From Streptomyces malachitofuscus (GTDB lineage Bacteria; Actinomycetota; Actinomycetes; Streptomycetales; Streptomycetaceae), in contig NZ_BMUF01000001.1 in assembly GCF_014650055.1 (NCBI RefSeq), positions 372,001 to 436,000 of the forward strand: DNA of 64,000 nucleotides, in the 5' to 3' direction. Positions 26,855 through 36,618 of this stretch are shown one piece after another. Under the pieces are notes generated by a model, which was not told the DNA's origin, made no database searches, and worked only from the letters and a program-made list of their open reading frames with translations. Made by a program: the position numbers and the translations under genes. The number at the start of each line of letters is the position of its first letter. Within the stretch, counting starts at the first letter, position 1.

Positions 26855-29647
26855 TCAGCCCTCGGACAGGGCCATGAGTTCGTCCACTTCCCGCAGCCTG
26901 CGCCGGACAGCGTCGGCGTCCCGCTGGGCGAACTGCTCGAACTGCTCCAGGGCCTGGCTCAAGGTCGCGCGGGCCTGGCTCACGCGACCGGCGGCGATCT
27001 GTGCTTCGGCCAGCTGGGGCAGTGTCTCGGCCTGATACACGCGCTCCCTGCCCCGACGGATTGCGAGCGCCTTCTCGTAGTAGGTGATGGCCTGCTCGTG
27101 GCGGCCGATCGAGTGGTGGATGTACCCGAGACTGTCGAGGGTGGCGGCTTCCCCCAGGCCGTCGCCCAGGTCCTGCAGGAGGACGAGAGCCTCGGTGCAG
27201 TGGCGCAGGGCCTGACGATGGTCTCCCAGCTCTGCGCGATACCAGCCGATGTTGTTCAATGCCATGGCCTCACCGGCGCGGTGACCGACGGCCTGGCAGA
27301 GCGCGAGTGCACGCTCATTGTGGTCCAGCGCCGCGGCGGAGTGCCCCTGCATCCCCTCCAGCACGGCCAGTTGCGTATGCGCTACTGCCTGGCCGATGTG
27401 GTCGGCGAGATCGCTGTAGCGCTCGAGGGCGGTCCGAAGGTGGGAGCGGCCTTCGCGGTAGTGATGCAAGCGGACGTGCGCCTGCCCCATGCCGAAGTGG
27501 CAGTAGGCCTCCGCTTCGGCCTCGCTCGCCCGCTCGGCGAACCCCAGCGCGACGCGGTGAATGGCTTCCTGATCCTGGAAGAGCCCCTGTTGGTACAGGA
27601 AGGTGCGGACGGCGCGAGCCAATTGCCAGGTGTGCTGGTGGAAGCCGGCGCGTGCGGCCAGCCGTACCGCTGCCACCAGGGTCTCGTGTTCCAGGCGGAA
27701 CCACGCGAGGGCCTGTTGGCGGTCGGTGAGCTCGGTGACGACCACGCCGGTTCGCGGCGCGTCCACGGCGAGGGGAATCTGGTGGTGCCGATTGAGCTGC
27801 CGATCACCGAGGAGTGCCGTGTGGAGGTAGTGGTCCAGAAGTCGGTGCAGAGCGTCCTGTCGAGCGGTATCCGTCTCCTGGCTGTGCACGAGTTCGCGGG
27901 CGTAGGCCCACAGGAGGTCGTGGCGCGAGTACCGCCCGGGAGCGTGCTCACTCGTCAGGTGGGCCTGAGTGAGTTCCGCCAGTGTCCGGCGAACTCCGGG
28001 AAGCGGGGCTGCGGCCAGGCTGGCCGCGGCCGCTGTGGTGAAGGTCGTTCCCTCATGCAGGCCGAGCAGCCGGAACAGCAGTGCTCCGCTCTCACTCAGG
28101 GCCCGGTGGGACCAGGAGAACACCGTCCGCAGGTCGGCCCGGGCGTCGCTTCCCTCGAACGCTTCGAGCCCACCACCGTGCGGTCCCTCCGGAAGCAGTG
28201 TCGCGAGGGAGGAGGTCGGTTGAGTGACGGCGCGAGCCGTGACGATGCCCAGTGTCAGCGGAAGCCCACCGCACACCGCGATGAGGTTGTCGACGGCTTC
28301 CGGTTCGGCCGCCACCCGGTCCGCCCCCATTCGGTGGGCTATGAGTTCCCTGGCCTCGTCCGTCGTGAACAGGCCGAGACGCAGCGAGCGCGCACCTTCC
28401 ACGGCGACCAGACCGGTCAGGGCATCACGGCTGGTGACCAGCACAAGACAGCCCGGAGCACCGGGAAGCAGCGGACGCACCTGTTCGGCGTCCCGGGCGT
28501 TGTCCAGGAGGATCAGCATGGTGCGGGAGGCCAGGAGGCTGCGGTACAGGCCGATGCGCGATTCCGGGCTGGTGGGTATGCGATTCTCCGGCACACCGAG
28601 GGCCTCGAGGAACACCCGCGCCACGTCGGAAGGCGACGAGGGTGTACCACCGGGACCGAACCCTCTCAGGTCCCCGTACAGTTGGCCGTCGGGAAAATGG
28701 TCCTTGAACCGATGGGCCCAGTGAACGGCCAGCGCGGTCTTGCCCACGCCGCCCGTTCCGGTGATCAGCTGGACGGGAACCGCCCGGGACGGAGGGTCCC
28801 CGTCCACCTGCAGGAGGGCCTCCAGCATGGCCTCTTCTGTTTCTCTGCCGGTGAAGTGCGGAATGTCCGACGGAAGTTGCCGAGGAATCGTGGCTGCGGT
28901 GTCCCATGCTGTCCGCGAGGGCCTGTCGCCCTGGAGAATGTCGCGGTGAGCCCGCTGCAATTCCGCTCCGGGCTCGATGCCCAGCTCTTCGTTGAACTGC
29001 TGCCGCACGGCACGGAACAGCGCCAGGGCATCCGTGCGCCGGCCACCGTGGTCCAGGGCGGTCAGCAGAAGACACACGAGACGTTCCCGCAGCGGATGCT
29101 CGGCAACGAGGGGGGACAAGCGGGCCATGACCGCGTCGTGACGTCCGGCTCTCAGCTCCAGAGCGGCGTGGTCCTCGACGGTGGACAGCCGTTCCTGCTC
29201 CAGACTCTTGCCGACCCCTTCGGAGAGCCAGGTGCCGGCAACGTCCGAGAGGGCCGGGCCACGCCACTCGGCCAGCGCCGCTTCGAAGAGCCGACCGGCA
29301 GACGCCGGGCCCGCCTCACGCGCTTCGCGCACAGCGTCCCGGTAACGGTGGAGGTCCACCTGACGCCGGTCCGCGTCCAGACAGTAGCCGTGCGACGTGT
29401 GCCGTAGCGTCAAGGGAGCCACGAGACGCCGGAGGCGGGAGACGTGGCCCTGGACGGCGTTACGCGCGGACGCGGGAGGATTCGACCCCCAGACGGCATC
29501 CACCATCCGGTCCACCGGCACCGACCGTCCGGGGTCGAGCAACAGCATGGCCAGTACGGTGCGCTGTTGAGCGGTGGGCGGACCCACACGGCGCCCGTCA
29601 CGCCATATACCCACAGGTCCTAACAGCCGGAACTCGATATCAACCAT
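26855..29647 (-). CDS. Large AfsR/SARP-family regulator (OmpR-type DBD, BTAD, NB-ARC, TPR)
   Basis: 930 residues. Residues ~1-95 form the OmpR-type winged helix (IEFRLLGPVGIWRDGR, VDRMVDAVWG), and ~100-245 the bacterial transcriptional activation domain (WRGPALSDVAG; EELGIEPGAEL). An NB-ARC ATPase follows with Walker A TGTGGVGKTAL near 300 and MLILLDNARDAEQVRPLLPG (Walker B). The last ~280 residues are tetratricopeptide repeats (AMALNNIGWYRAELGDHRQA, LDSLGYIHHSIGRHEQAI). AfsR-like proteins integrate signals through the ATPase/TPR parts and activate secondary-metabolite genes. It is divergent from a small SARP gene, 145 bp away. Confidence 0.93.
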   Translation of the reverse strand: MVDIEFRLLGPVGIWRDGRRVGPPTAQQRTVLAMLLLDPGRSVPVDRMVDAVWGSNPPASARNAVQGHVSRLRRLVAPLTLRHTSHGYCLDADRRQVDLHRYRDAVREAREAGPASAGRLFEAALAEWRGPALSDVAGTWLSEGVGKSLEQERLSTVEDHAALELRAGRHDAVMARLSPLVAEHPLRERLVCLLLTALDHGGRRTDALALFRAVRQQFNEELGIEPGAELQRAHRDILQGDRPSRTAWDTAATIPRQLPSDIPHFTGRETEEAMLEALLQVDGDPPSRAVPVQLITGTGGVGKTALAVHWAHRFKDHFPDGQLYGDLRGFGPGGTPSSPSDVARVFLEALGVPENRIPTSPESRIGLYRSLLASRTMLILLDNARDAEQVRPLLPGAPGCLVLVTSRDALTGLVAVEGARSLRLGLFTTDEARELIAHRMGADRVAAEPEAVDNLIAVCGGLPLTLGIVTARAVTQPTSSLATLLPEGPHGGGLEAFEGSDARADLRTVFSWSHRALSESGALLFRLLGLHEGTTFTTAAAASLAAAPLPGVRRTLAELTQAHLTSEHAPGRYSRHDLLWAYARELVHSQETDTARQDALHRLLDHYLHTALLGDRQLNRHHQIPLAVDAPRTGVVVTELTDRQQALAWFRLEHETLVAAVRLAARAGFHQHTWQLARAVRTFLYQQGLFQDQEAIHRVALGFAERASEAEAEAYCHFGMGQAHVRLHHYREGRSHLRTALERYSDLADHIGQAVAHTQLAVLEGMQGHSAAALDHNERALALCQAVGHRAGEAMALNNIGWYRAELGDHRQALRHCTEALVLLQDLGDGLGEAATLDSLGYIHHSIGRHEQAITYYEKALAIRRGRERVYQAETLPQLAEAQIAAGRVSQARATLSQALEQFEQFAQRDADAVRRRLREVDELMALSEG

Positions 29648-29704
29648 CTGCTCCCCCTGTTCGAGTGCTGCACTGATCAGCGACAGTTTCGAAGCATGAT
29701 GTCA

Positions 29705-29733
29705 TTCAGTGCCGGATCAGCAGGAAATCAGCG
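29705..29733. promoter_or_regulatory. Putative SARP operator: three heptads at 11-bp spacing
   Basis: Within the 145-bp divergent intergenic region, TTCAGTG (29705-29711), ATCAGCA (29716-29722) and ATCAGCG (29727-29733) are separated by 4-bp spacers. SARPs bind direct heptameric repeats spaced so that the centres are 11 bp apart, one helical turn. A further isolated ATCAGCG occurs at 29677-29683, out of phase. This could serve auto- or cross-regulation of the two flanking SARP-type genes. Confidence 0.5.
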
Positions 29734-29792
29734 TCCGGCAGCAGTCTTCGGGCGGACGGCAATCGCTCACGACAAGTACCCGGAGGTGCTGA

Positions 29793-30605
29793 GTGACGGC
29801 GGATGTGCAGATAAGGCTGCTCGGTTCGGTCGAGTTGCGGGCCCACGGGAAGATCGTCCGCACCGAACTCGGGCGTGTGCGTCGCTTGTTGGCGCTCCTG
29901 GCGTGGCAGCCCAACGAGTTCGTATCCGACCACGAGGCGATCCAACAGGTATGGGACGACAAGACTCCCCGGCATCCTCGTGATGCGCTTTACACCTGTG
30001 CCACTCGACTGCGGCACGTATTCGCCGAAGTCGGCGACACCAGCGGGCGCGGGAATACTGTGGTGGTGCGACGCAGAGGCGGCTATCTGCTTGCCTTCCC
30101 CGCCGACTCCATCGACCTGCATCGATTCAGGCGGCTCGTGCAACAGGCGCGCGAGGCGGTTCGGCAGTCGGATCTGGTCGACGCCCGGCAACTGTTCGAC
30201 CGGGCCCTCATGTTGTGGGAGGGCGCCCCTTTGGCGGATCTTGGATCCGGATGGGCGGAGCGTGCGCGTACGAGTCTCGAACAGGAACGGCTCACGGTAT
30301 TGACCGGAAGTGCGGACATCGGATTGCGCCTGGGTGGATTCCCTGGCGACATTCCGGTCCTGTACCGGCTCGCGGACGAGCATCCCCTGAACGAGGAAGT
30401 CGCGGGGCTGCTCATGTTGGCCCTGTACCGGAGCGGACGGGAGAGCGAAGCCCTGACCTGCTACGCCCGGATGCGCAGCCGGACCATTGAGTACCTGGGT
30501 GACGAGCCGGGAGCCGCACTGCGACGCATTCAGCAGGCCGTGCTCCGCCGTGATCGCCTGCCCCGGGAGGCTCCCTTCGACTCGTGGCTTCCGATCGCGG
30601 CATGA
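29793..30605 (+). CDS. Small SARP-family transcriptional activator
   Basis: 270 residues, GTG at 29793 behind CGGAGG. It contains the OmpR-like winged helix (QIRLLGSVELRAHGKIVRTE; DHEAIQQVWDD; VVVRRRGGYLLAF) and a BTAD (LWEGAPLADLGSGWAERARTSL; YLGDEPGAALRRIQQAVL). Nothing follows the BTAD, so this is a short SARP like ActII-ORF4 or RedD. It is divergent from the AfsR-like gene and upstream of peptide-transporter operon 2. Its target is unknown: candidates are the neighbouring transporter, its own promoter or the RiPP cluster. Confidence 0.9.
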   Translation: MTADVQIRLLGSVELRAHGKIVRTELGRVRRLLALLAWQPNEFVSDHEAIQQVWDDKTPRHPRDALYTCATRLRHVFAEVGDTSGRGNTVVVRRRGGYLLAFPADSIDLHRFRRLVQQAREAVRQSDLVDARQLFDRALMLWEGAPLADLGSGWAERARTSLEQERLTVLTGSADIGLRLGGFPGDIPVLYRLADEHPLNEEVAGLLMLALYRSGRESEALTCYARMRSRTIEYLGDEPGAALRRIQQAVLRRDRLPREAPFDSWLPIAA

Positions 30606-30756
30606 GCGGAGCCGACCGGGGGCGCCACGGTTGTGGCCCGGCACGTCAGAGAAGGAGGCCGCCGGGGCGGACCCGTGTGCAGCGGGCCGCTGCCGGATGA
30701 GAGGTGCCTCAGCCGTCTGCCGCGGGTCGTGGTGGCGCGGCGTCGTCCGCCGTCCC

Positions 30757-30798
30757 CGGGAGTGGCCGTTCGGCCGAACGGCCGGGAGGCCGCTCCCG
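30757..30798. terminator. Nested palindromes after the SARP gene (terminator or operator)
   Basis: A perfect 20-nt palindrome (30764-30783, GGCCGTTCGG and its mirror) lies inside a larger inverted repeat, 30757-30767 with 30788-30798 (11 bp, one mismatch-type T-G). The two foldings compete. It lies in the 354-bp gene-free region 30606-30959 between the SARP gene and operon 2, so it could end SARP transcription or bind a regulator of operon 2. Otherwise I see nothing definite in that region besides the ribosome site CGAGGAGG before 30960. Confidence 0.55.
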
Positions 30799-30959
30799 GA
30801 GACAGCGCTGCCGGGCGGTTCCTCACGGGCTTTCAGCGCGTGCGTTCGCGCTACGCCATCCGGCGTCATTCTGCTCGTTGAGCAGGTGACCGCGTGTGCG
30901 GACTGTCCGGAATCGAGTGATATTGAGGGGAAAGGGATCAGCGTACGAGGAGGCACCCC

Positions 30960-32585
30960 ATGCGCGGAGCCACGCACGCCAGATGGGCCGCATGCGCGAT
31001 GGCGGTCGCCCTCGCCGCGACAGCCTGCGGAGGCGGGGACGGCGGCAGCGGCGACGCCGGGGCCGTGCTGAGCGCCTCCTGGGGCGACCCGCAGAACCCG
31101 CTGGAGCCGGCGAACACCAATGAGGTCCAGGGCGGCAAGGTCCTCGACATGATTTTCCGGGGCCTGAAGCGGTACCACCCGGAGACCGGCGAGGCCCAGG
31201 ACATGCTCGCCGAGAAGATCGAGACCTCCGACTCGCAGAACTTCACCATCACCGTCAAGGACGGCTGGACCTTCAGCAACGGCGAGAAGGTCACCGCCCA
31301 GTCCTTCGTCGACGCCTGGAACTACGGCGCGAGCCTGCGGAACAACCAGCGCAACTCGTACTTCTTCGGCTACATCCAGGGCTACGACGAGGTCCACCCC
31401 GAGGAGGGTGAGCAGACCGCCGACACCCTGTCGGGTCTGAAGGTCACCGGCGAGCGCACCTTCACCGTCGCGCTCACCCAGAAGTTCTCCACCTTCCCCG
31501 ACACCCTGGGCTACAACGCCTTCGCCCCGCTGCCCCGCGCCTTCTTCGACGACCACGACGCCTGGGTGAAGAAGCCCGTCGGCAACGGCCCGTACCTGGT
31601 GGACTCCTACACCCGCGGCTCGCAGATGTCGCTGCGCACGTGGGACGACTACCCCGGCCCCGACAAGGCGCAGAACGGCGGCGTCGACCTCAAGGTCTAC
31701 ACCGACAACAACACCGCCTACACCGACCTCCTGGCCGGCAACCTCGACCTGGTCGACGACGTCCCCGCCGCCCAGCTGAGGAACGTGCGCGACGACCTGG
31801 GCGACCGCTACCTCAACACCCCCGCCGGCATCATCCAGACCCTCGCCTTCCCCTTCTACGACGAGGACTGGAACAAGGCCGGCTCGGAGAAGGTCCGCAC
31901 GGGCCTGTCCATGGCGATCGACCGCAAGCAGATCACCGACACGATCTTCCAGAAGACCCGCACCCCCGCCACCGACTGGACCTCACCCGTCCTCGGCGAG
32001 GACGGCGGCTTCCAGGACGGCCTGTGCGGAAAGGCCTGCGAGTACGACCCCGACGGGGCGAAGAAGCTCATCGAGGAGGGCGGCGGCCTGCCCGGCGGCA
32101 AGGTGACGATCACCTTCAACGCGGACACCGGCTCCCACCGCGAATGGGTCAACGCCGTGTGCAACTCCATCAACAACGCGCTGGACAACGAGCGCGCCTG
32201 CACCGCCAACCCGGTCGGCACCTTCGCCGACTTCCGCAACGAGATCACCGACCGGAAGATGCCGGGCCCGTTCCGGGCGGGCTGGCAGATGGACTACCCG
32301 CTCATCCAGAACTTCCTCCAGCCGCTGTACTACACCGACGCCTCCTCCAACGACGGCAAGTGGTCCAACCAGGAGTTCGACGACCTCGTCGACCGAGCCA
32401 ACCAGGAGACCGACACCGCCAAGGCGATCGGCCTGTTCCAGCAGGCCGAGGAGGTCGTCCGCGACAACATGGCCGCCATTCCGCTCTGGTACCAGAACGG
32501 CAGCGCCGGCTGGTCCGAGCGGCTGTCCGACGTCAAGCTCAACCCGTTCAGCGTCCCCGTGTACGACCAGATCAAGGTGAGCTGA
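30960..32585 (+). CDS. Oligopeptide-binding lipoprotein, operon 2
   Basis: 541 residues, ATG at 30960 with GAGGAGG upstream. The lipoprotein signal ends at Cys23 with LAATAC, as in the operon-1 paralogue. Family-5 binding-protein features: WGDPQNPLEPANTNEVQGGK, WTFSNGEKVTAQSFVDAWNY, KKPVGNGPYLVDSY, RTGLSMAIDRKQITD, and the C-terminal MAAIPLWYQNGSAGW. It lies 6 bp ahead of the permease gene, without the hairpin seen in operon 1, so the two operons differ in how they adjust binding-protein level. Confidence 0.92.
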   Translation: MRGATHARWAACAMAVALAATACGGGDGGSGDAGAVLSASWGDPQNPLEPANTNEVQGGKVLDMIFRGLKRYHPETGEAQDMLAEKIETSDSQNFTITVKDGWTFSNGEKVTAQSFVDAWNYGASLRNNQRNSYFFGYIQGYDEVHPEEGEQTADTLSGLKVTGERTFTVALTQKFSTFPDTLGYNAFAPLPRAFFDDHDAWVKKPVGNGPYLVDSYTRGSQMSLRTWDDYPGPDKAQNGGVDLKVYTDNNTAYTDLLAGNLDLVDDVPAAQLRNVRDDLGDRYLNTPAGIIQTLAFPFYDEDWNKAGSEKVRTGLSMAIDRKQITDTIFQKTRTPATDWTSPVLGEDGGFQDGLCGKACEYDPDGAKKLIEEGGGLPGGKVTITFNADTGSHREWVNAVCNSINNALDNERACTANPVGTFADFRNEITDRKMPGPFRAGWQMDYPLIQNFLQPLYYTDASSNDGKWSNQEFDDLVDRANQETDTAKAIGLFQQAEEVVRDNMAAIPLWYQNGSAGWSERLSDVKLNPFSVPVYDQIKVS

Positions 32586-32591
32586 TCCGCC

Positions 32592-33515
32592 ATGGGGCGC
32601 TATGTCGTCCGGCGGCTGCTCCAGATGATCCCGGTGTTCGTCGGGGCCACGCTGCTGATCTTCCTCATGGTCAACGTGATGGGCGATCCCATCGCCGGAC
32701 TGTGCGGCGAACGTCAGTGCGATCCGGCGACCGCCGCCCGGCTGGAGCGGGAGTTCGGCCTCGACGAGCCCGTCTGGCAGCAATACCTGACCTACATGGG
32801 CAACGTCTTCACCGGCGACTTCGGCACGGCCTTCAACGGCCAGGAGGTCACCGAGCTGATGTCGACGGCCTTCCCCGTCACCATCCGGCTCACCCTGATC
32901 GCGATCCTCTTCGAGATCGTCATCGGCGTCGCCCTCGGCGTGGTCACCGGACTGCGCCGGGGCCGCCCCGTCGACACCGGAGTCCTGCTGATCACCCTCG
33001 TCGTCATCTCGGTGCCCACCTTCGTCACCGGCCTGCTGCTCCAGCTGCTGCTCGGTGTGAAGTGGGGCTGGATCCGGCCCTCGGTCTCCTCCGAGGCGAC
33101 CTTCGACGAACTCGTCCTGCCCGGCCTGGTGCTGGCCTCGGTCTCCCTCGCCTACGTCACCCGGCTCACCCGCACCTCCATCGCGGAGAACCGCCGCTCC
33201 GACTACGTCCGCACCGCCGTCGCCAAGGGCCTGCCCCGGCACCGGGTGGTGGTCCGGCACCTGCTGCGCAACTCGCTGATCCCCGTGGTCACCTTCATCG
33301 GGGCCGACATCGGCTTCCTCATGGGCGGCGCCATCGTCACCGAGCGGATCTTCAACATCCACGGCGTCGGCTACCAGCTCTACCAGGGCATCCTCCGGCA
33401 GAACACCCAGACCGTCGTCGGTTTCGTCACCGTGCTGGTGCTGGTGTTCCTGGTCGCCAACCTCGTCGTCGACCTGCTCTACGCCGTGCTCGACCCGAGG
33501 ATCCGCTATGCCTGA
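32592..33515 (+). CDS. Oligopeptide ABC transporter permease OppB-type, operon 2
   Basis: 307 residues. It starts MGRYVVRRLLQMIPVFVG, nearly the same as its operon-1 paralogue, and has six membrane helices and the EAA loop RTSIAENRRSDYVRTAVAKG. The periplasmic loop after helix 1 has a CGERQC Cys pair absent from the paralogue, possibly a disulfide. It overlaps the next gene by 8 bp, the same overlap as in operon 1. Confidence 0.93.
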   Translation: MGRYVVRRLLQMIPVFVGATLLIFLMVNVMGDPIAGLCGERQCDPATAARLEREFGLDEPVWQQYLTYMGNVFTGDFGTAFNGQEVTELMSTAFPVTIRLTLIAILFEIVIGVALGVVTGLRRGRPVDTGVLLITLVVISVPTFVTGLLLQLLLGVKWGWIRPSVSSEATFDELVLPGLVLASVSLAYVTRLTRTSIAENRRSDYVRTAVAKGLPRHRVVVRHLLRNSLIPVVTFIGADIGFLMGGAIVTERIFNIHGVGYQLYQGILRQNTQTVVGFVTVLVLVFLVANLVVDLLYAVLDPRIRYA

Positions 33516-34488
33516 CCACCACTACGAACCCGAGCGCGCCATCGCCGGGACCGGAATGGGCGGCACCATGGACCTGGGCGTCGACGAGGCGGAAACCCTG
33601 GAGAAGCGGCCGGAGGGCCCGGACGGCACGGGACCGCAGGAGCGGCCCCGCTCCCTGTGGTCCGACGCCTGGCGCGACCTGCGCCGCAACCCCGTCTTCA
33701 TCGTCTCGGCCCTGATCATCCTCTTCCTGGTCTTCATCTCCCTGTGGCCCTCGGCGATCGCCTCCGGCAGCCCGCTCGCGTGCGACCTGTCCAAGGCCCA
33801 GCAGGGCTCCCGGTCCGGACACCCCTTCGGCTTCGACGGCCAGGGCTGCGACGTCTACACCCGCACCGTCTACGGCGCCCGTACCTCCGTGGCGGTCGGC
33901 GTCCTCGCCACCCTCGGCGTCGCCGTCCTCGGCAGCGTCCTGGGCGCCCTCGCCGGGTTCTTCGGAGGCTTCTGGGACTCGGTCCTGTCCCGGATCACCG
34001 ACGTCTTCTTCGCCATCCCGGTCGTCCTCGGCGGACTGGTGCTGCTGTCCGTCATCACCAGCAACACCATCTGGCCCGTCATCGGCTTCATCGTGCTGCT
34101 CGGCTGGCCGCAGATCTCCCGCATCGCCCGCGGCGCCGTCATCACCGCCAAACAGAACGACTACGTCCAGGCCGCGCGGGCGCTCGGCGCCTCCAACTCC
34201 CGCCTGGTGCTCCGGCACATCGCGCCCAACGCCGTCGCGCCGGTCATCGTCGTCGCCACCATCGCGCTCGGCACGTACATCGCGCTGGAGGCCACCCTGT
34301 CCTACCTCGGCGTCGGCCTGAAGCCGCCCAGCGTCTCCTGGGGCATCGACATCTCCGCCGCCTCCCCGTACATCCGCAACGCCCCGCACGCGCTGCTGTG
34401 GCCCTCCGGAGCCCTCGCGATCACCGTTCTGGCGTTCATCATGCTCGGCGACGCGGTGCGCGACGCCCTCGACCCGAAGCTGAGGTGA
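33508..34488 (+). CDS. Oligopeptide ABC transporter permease OppC-type, operon 2
   Basis: 326 residues. It has a cytoplasmic N-tail of ~48 residues, the OppC_N segment (SLWSDAWRDLRRNPVFIVSA), then further helices and the EAA loop RGAVITAKQNDYVQAARALGAS. It ends DAVRDALDPKLR. The first external loop again carries two Cys (LACDL and GQGCDVY). It is paralogous to the gene at 23100. Confidence 0.93.
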   Translation: MPDHHYEPERAIAGTGMGGTMDLGVDEAETLEKRPEGPDGTGPQERPRSLWSDAWRDLRRNPVFIVSALIILFLVFISLWPSAIASGSPLACDLSKAQQGSRSGHPFGFDGQGCDVYTRTVYGARTSVAVGVLATLGVAVLGSVLGALAGFFGGFWDSVLSRITDVFFAIPVVLGGLVLLSVITSNTIWPVIGFIVLLGWPQISRIARGAVITAKQNDYVQAARALGASNSRLVLRHIAPNAVAPVIVVATIALGTYIALEATLSYLGVGLKPPSVSWGIDISAASPYIRNAPHALLWPSGALAITVLAFIMLGDAVRDALDPKLR

Positions 34489-34494
34489 TCCGAC

Positions 34495-35469
34495 GTGCTG
34501 CTCGAAGTGCGCGACCTGCACGTGGAGTTCCACACCCGGGACGGGGTCGCCCAGGCCGTCAACGGCGTCAGCTACGGCGTGGAGGCCGGCGAGACACTGG
34601 CCGTGCTGGGCGAGTCCGGCTCCGGCAAGTCCGTGACCGCGCAGGCCGTCATGGGCATCCTCGACATGCCCCCCGGCCGGATCACCGGCGGCGAGGTCGT
34701 CTTCCGGGGGCGGGACCTGCTGCGGCTCAAGGAGGACGAACGCCGGCGCATCCGGGGCGCCGAGATGGCGATGATCTTCCAGGACGCGCTGTCGTCCCTC
34801 AACCCCGTGCTCAGCGTGGGCGACCAGCTCGGTGAGATGTTCACCGTGCACCGGGGCATGTCCCGCAAGGACGCCCGCGCCAAGGCGGTCGAGCTGATGG
34901 ACCGGGTGCGCATCCCCGCCGCCCGGGAGCGGGTCCGGCAGTACCCGCACCAGTTCTCCGGCGGCATGCGCCAGCGCATCATGATCGCGATGGCGCTGGC
35001 CCTGGAACCCGCCCTGATCATCGCCGACGAACCGACCACCGCCCTCGACGTCACCGTCCAGGCCCAGGTCATGGAGCTGCTGGCGGAACTGCAGCGCGAG
35101 TACCGGATGGGCCTGATCCTCATCACCCACGACCTGGGCGTGGTCGCCGACGTCGCCGACCGCATCGCCGTGATGTACGCGGGCCGGATCGTCGAGTCGG
35201 CACCCGTGCACGACATCTACAAGGCCCCGGCGCACCCGTACACCCGGGGCCTGCTCGACTCCATCCCGCGTCTGGACCAGAAGGGGCGGGAGCTCTACGC
35301 CATCAAGGGCCTGCCGCCCAACCTCATGCACATCCCGCCGGGCTGTGCCTTCCACCCGCGCTGTCCGCTGGCCCGGGACGTCTGCCGCACCCACGAGCCC
35401 CCGCTGTACGAGGTCTCGGGGACGCGGGGGAGCGCCTGCCACTTCTGGACGGAGTGCCTCAATGGCTGA
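34495..35469 (+). CDS. Oligopeptide ABC transporter ATPase OppD-type, operon 2
   Basis: 324 residues from GTG at 34495, 6 bp after the OppC-type stop. Walker [10 protein letters not shown], signature [15 protein letters not shown], Walker [22 protein letters not shown], and the C-terminal [14 protein letters not shown] motif. It is about 28 residues shorter at the N-terminus than the operon-1 paralogue. It overlaps the OppF-type gene by 8 bp. Confidence 0.94.
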   Translation: MLLEVRDLHVEFHTRDGVAQAVNGVSYGVEAGETLAVLGESGSGKSVTAQAVMGILDMPPGRITGGEVVFRGRDLLRLKEDERRRIRGAEMAMIFQDALSSLNPVLSVGDQLGEMFTVHRGMSRKDARAKAVELMDRVRIPAARERVRQYPHQFSGGMRQRIMIAMALALEPALIIADEPTTALDVTVQAQVMELLAELQREYRMGLILITHDLGVVADVADRIAVMYAGRIVESAPVHDIYKAPAHPYTRGLLDSIPRLDQKGRELYAIKGLPPNLMHIPPGCAFHPRCPLARDVCRTHEPPLYEVSGTRGSACHFWTECLNG

Positions 35470-36484
35470 GACGGTCCTGGAGGCCGGCAACCTGGTCAAG
35501 CACTACCCGCTGACGCGGGGCGTCGTCTTCCGCAAGCAGGTCGGCGCCGTGAAGGCGGTCGACGGCGTGGACTTCCGCCTCGGCCGGGGCGAGACGCTGG
35601 GCATCGTCGGAGAGTCCGGCTGCGGCAAGTCGACGGTCGCGAAGATGCTGGTCAACCTGGAGCGGCCGACGGCCGGTTCGATCCGCTACAAGGGCGAGGA
35701 CATCACCCGGCTGTCCGGGCGCGCGCTGAAGGCCGTACGCCGCAACATCCAGATGGTGTTCCAGGACCCGTACACCTCCCTCAACCCCCGGATGACGGTG
35801 GGGGACATCATCGGGGAGCCGTACGACATCCACCCCGAGGTGGCGCCCAAGGGCGACCGGCGCCGGAAGGTGCAGGAACTGCTGGACGTCGTCGGCCTGA
35901 ACCCGGAGTACATCAACCGCTATCCGCACCAGTTCTCCGGCGGTCAGCGGCAGCGCATCGGCATCGCGCGGGGGCTGGCGCTGCGGCCCGAGGTGATCGT
36001 CGCCGACGAACCGGTCTCCGCGCTGGACGTCTCGGTGCAGGCCCAGGTCATCAATCTGATGGACCGGCTGCAGAGCGAGTTCGACCTCGCCTACATCTTC
36101 ATCGCGCACGACCTGTCGATCGTGCGGCACATCTCGGACCGGATCGGGGTGATGTACCTCGGCCGGATCGTGGAGACCGGCACCGACACCGAGATCTACG
36201 ACCATCCCACGCACCCGTACACGCAGGCGCTGCTCTCCGCGGTGCCCGTGCCGGACCCGGAGGCCAGGGAGCGCCGGGAGCGGATCATCCTCAGCGGCGA
36301 CGTCCCGTCCCCCACGAACATCCCCTCCGGCTGCCGTTTCCGGACCCGCTGCTGGAAGGCGCAGGAGCGCTGTGCGCTGGAGGTCCCGGCGCTCGCGGTG
36401 CCCGCGTGGTTCGCCGCGGGCGGGGGCCCGGCGGCGCACGCGTCGGCCTGTCACTTCGCCGCGGAGAAGCACGTGGTGCCGTGA
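35462..36484 (+). CDS. Oligopeptide ABC transporter ATPase OppF-type, operon 2
   Basis: 340 residues from ATG at 35462 ([17 protein letters not shown]); the longer open frame from 35345 lies inside the OppD-type gene and is rejected. Walker [10 protein letters not shown], signature [15 protein letters not shown], Walker [13 protein letters not shown], and the [15 protein letters not shown]-terminal motif. It is the last gene of operon 2 and is followed by a terminator. Confidence 0.93.
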   Translation: MAETVLEAGNLVKHYPLTRGVVFRKQVGAVKAVDGVDFRLGRGETLGIVGESGCGKSTVAKMLVNLERPTAGSIRYKGEDITRLSGRALKAVRRNIQMVFQDPYTSLNPRMTVGDIIGEPYDIHPEVAPKGDRRRKVQELLDVVGLNPEYINRYPHQFSGGQRQRIGIARGLALRPEVIVADEPVSALDVSVQAQVINLMDRLQSEFDLAYIFIAHDLSIVRHISDRIGVMYLGRIVETGTDTEIYDHPTHPYTQALLSAVPVPDPEARERRERIILSGDVPSPTNIPSGCRFRTRCWKAQERCALEVPALAVPAWFAAGGGPAAHASACHFAAEKHVVP

Positions 36485-36504
36485 GAAGGGCCGGGGGAAC
36501 GGCG

Positions 36505-36538
36505 ACGGGCCGGGGTGACATGGCGCACCCCGGCCCGT
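36505..36538 (+). terminator. Terminator of peptide-transporter operon 2
   Basis: ACGGGCCGGGGTG (36505-36517) pairs perfectly over 13 bp with 36526-36538, with an 8-nt loop, and is followed by TT. It lies 20 bp after the OppF-type stop and between convergent genes. Confidence 0.87.
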
Positions 36539-36618
36539 TTACGGCACCCGCACGGCCGTACGCTGTTCAGCGTTCCGTGTCCGTATATCGGAACCGATTC
36601 CGTGAAGTTGCCTGTGTG

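Noticed and set aside
26336..29407. 1023-codon plus-strand open frame
   Set aside because: It runs antisense through the AfsR-like regulator, whose motifs are unmistakable; the plus frame has no domain and is a high-GC artefact.
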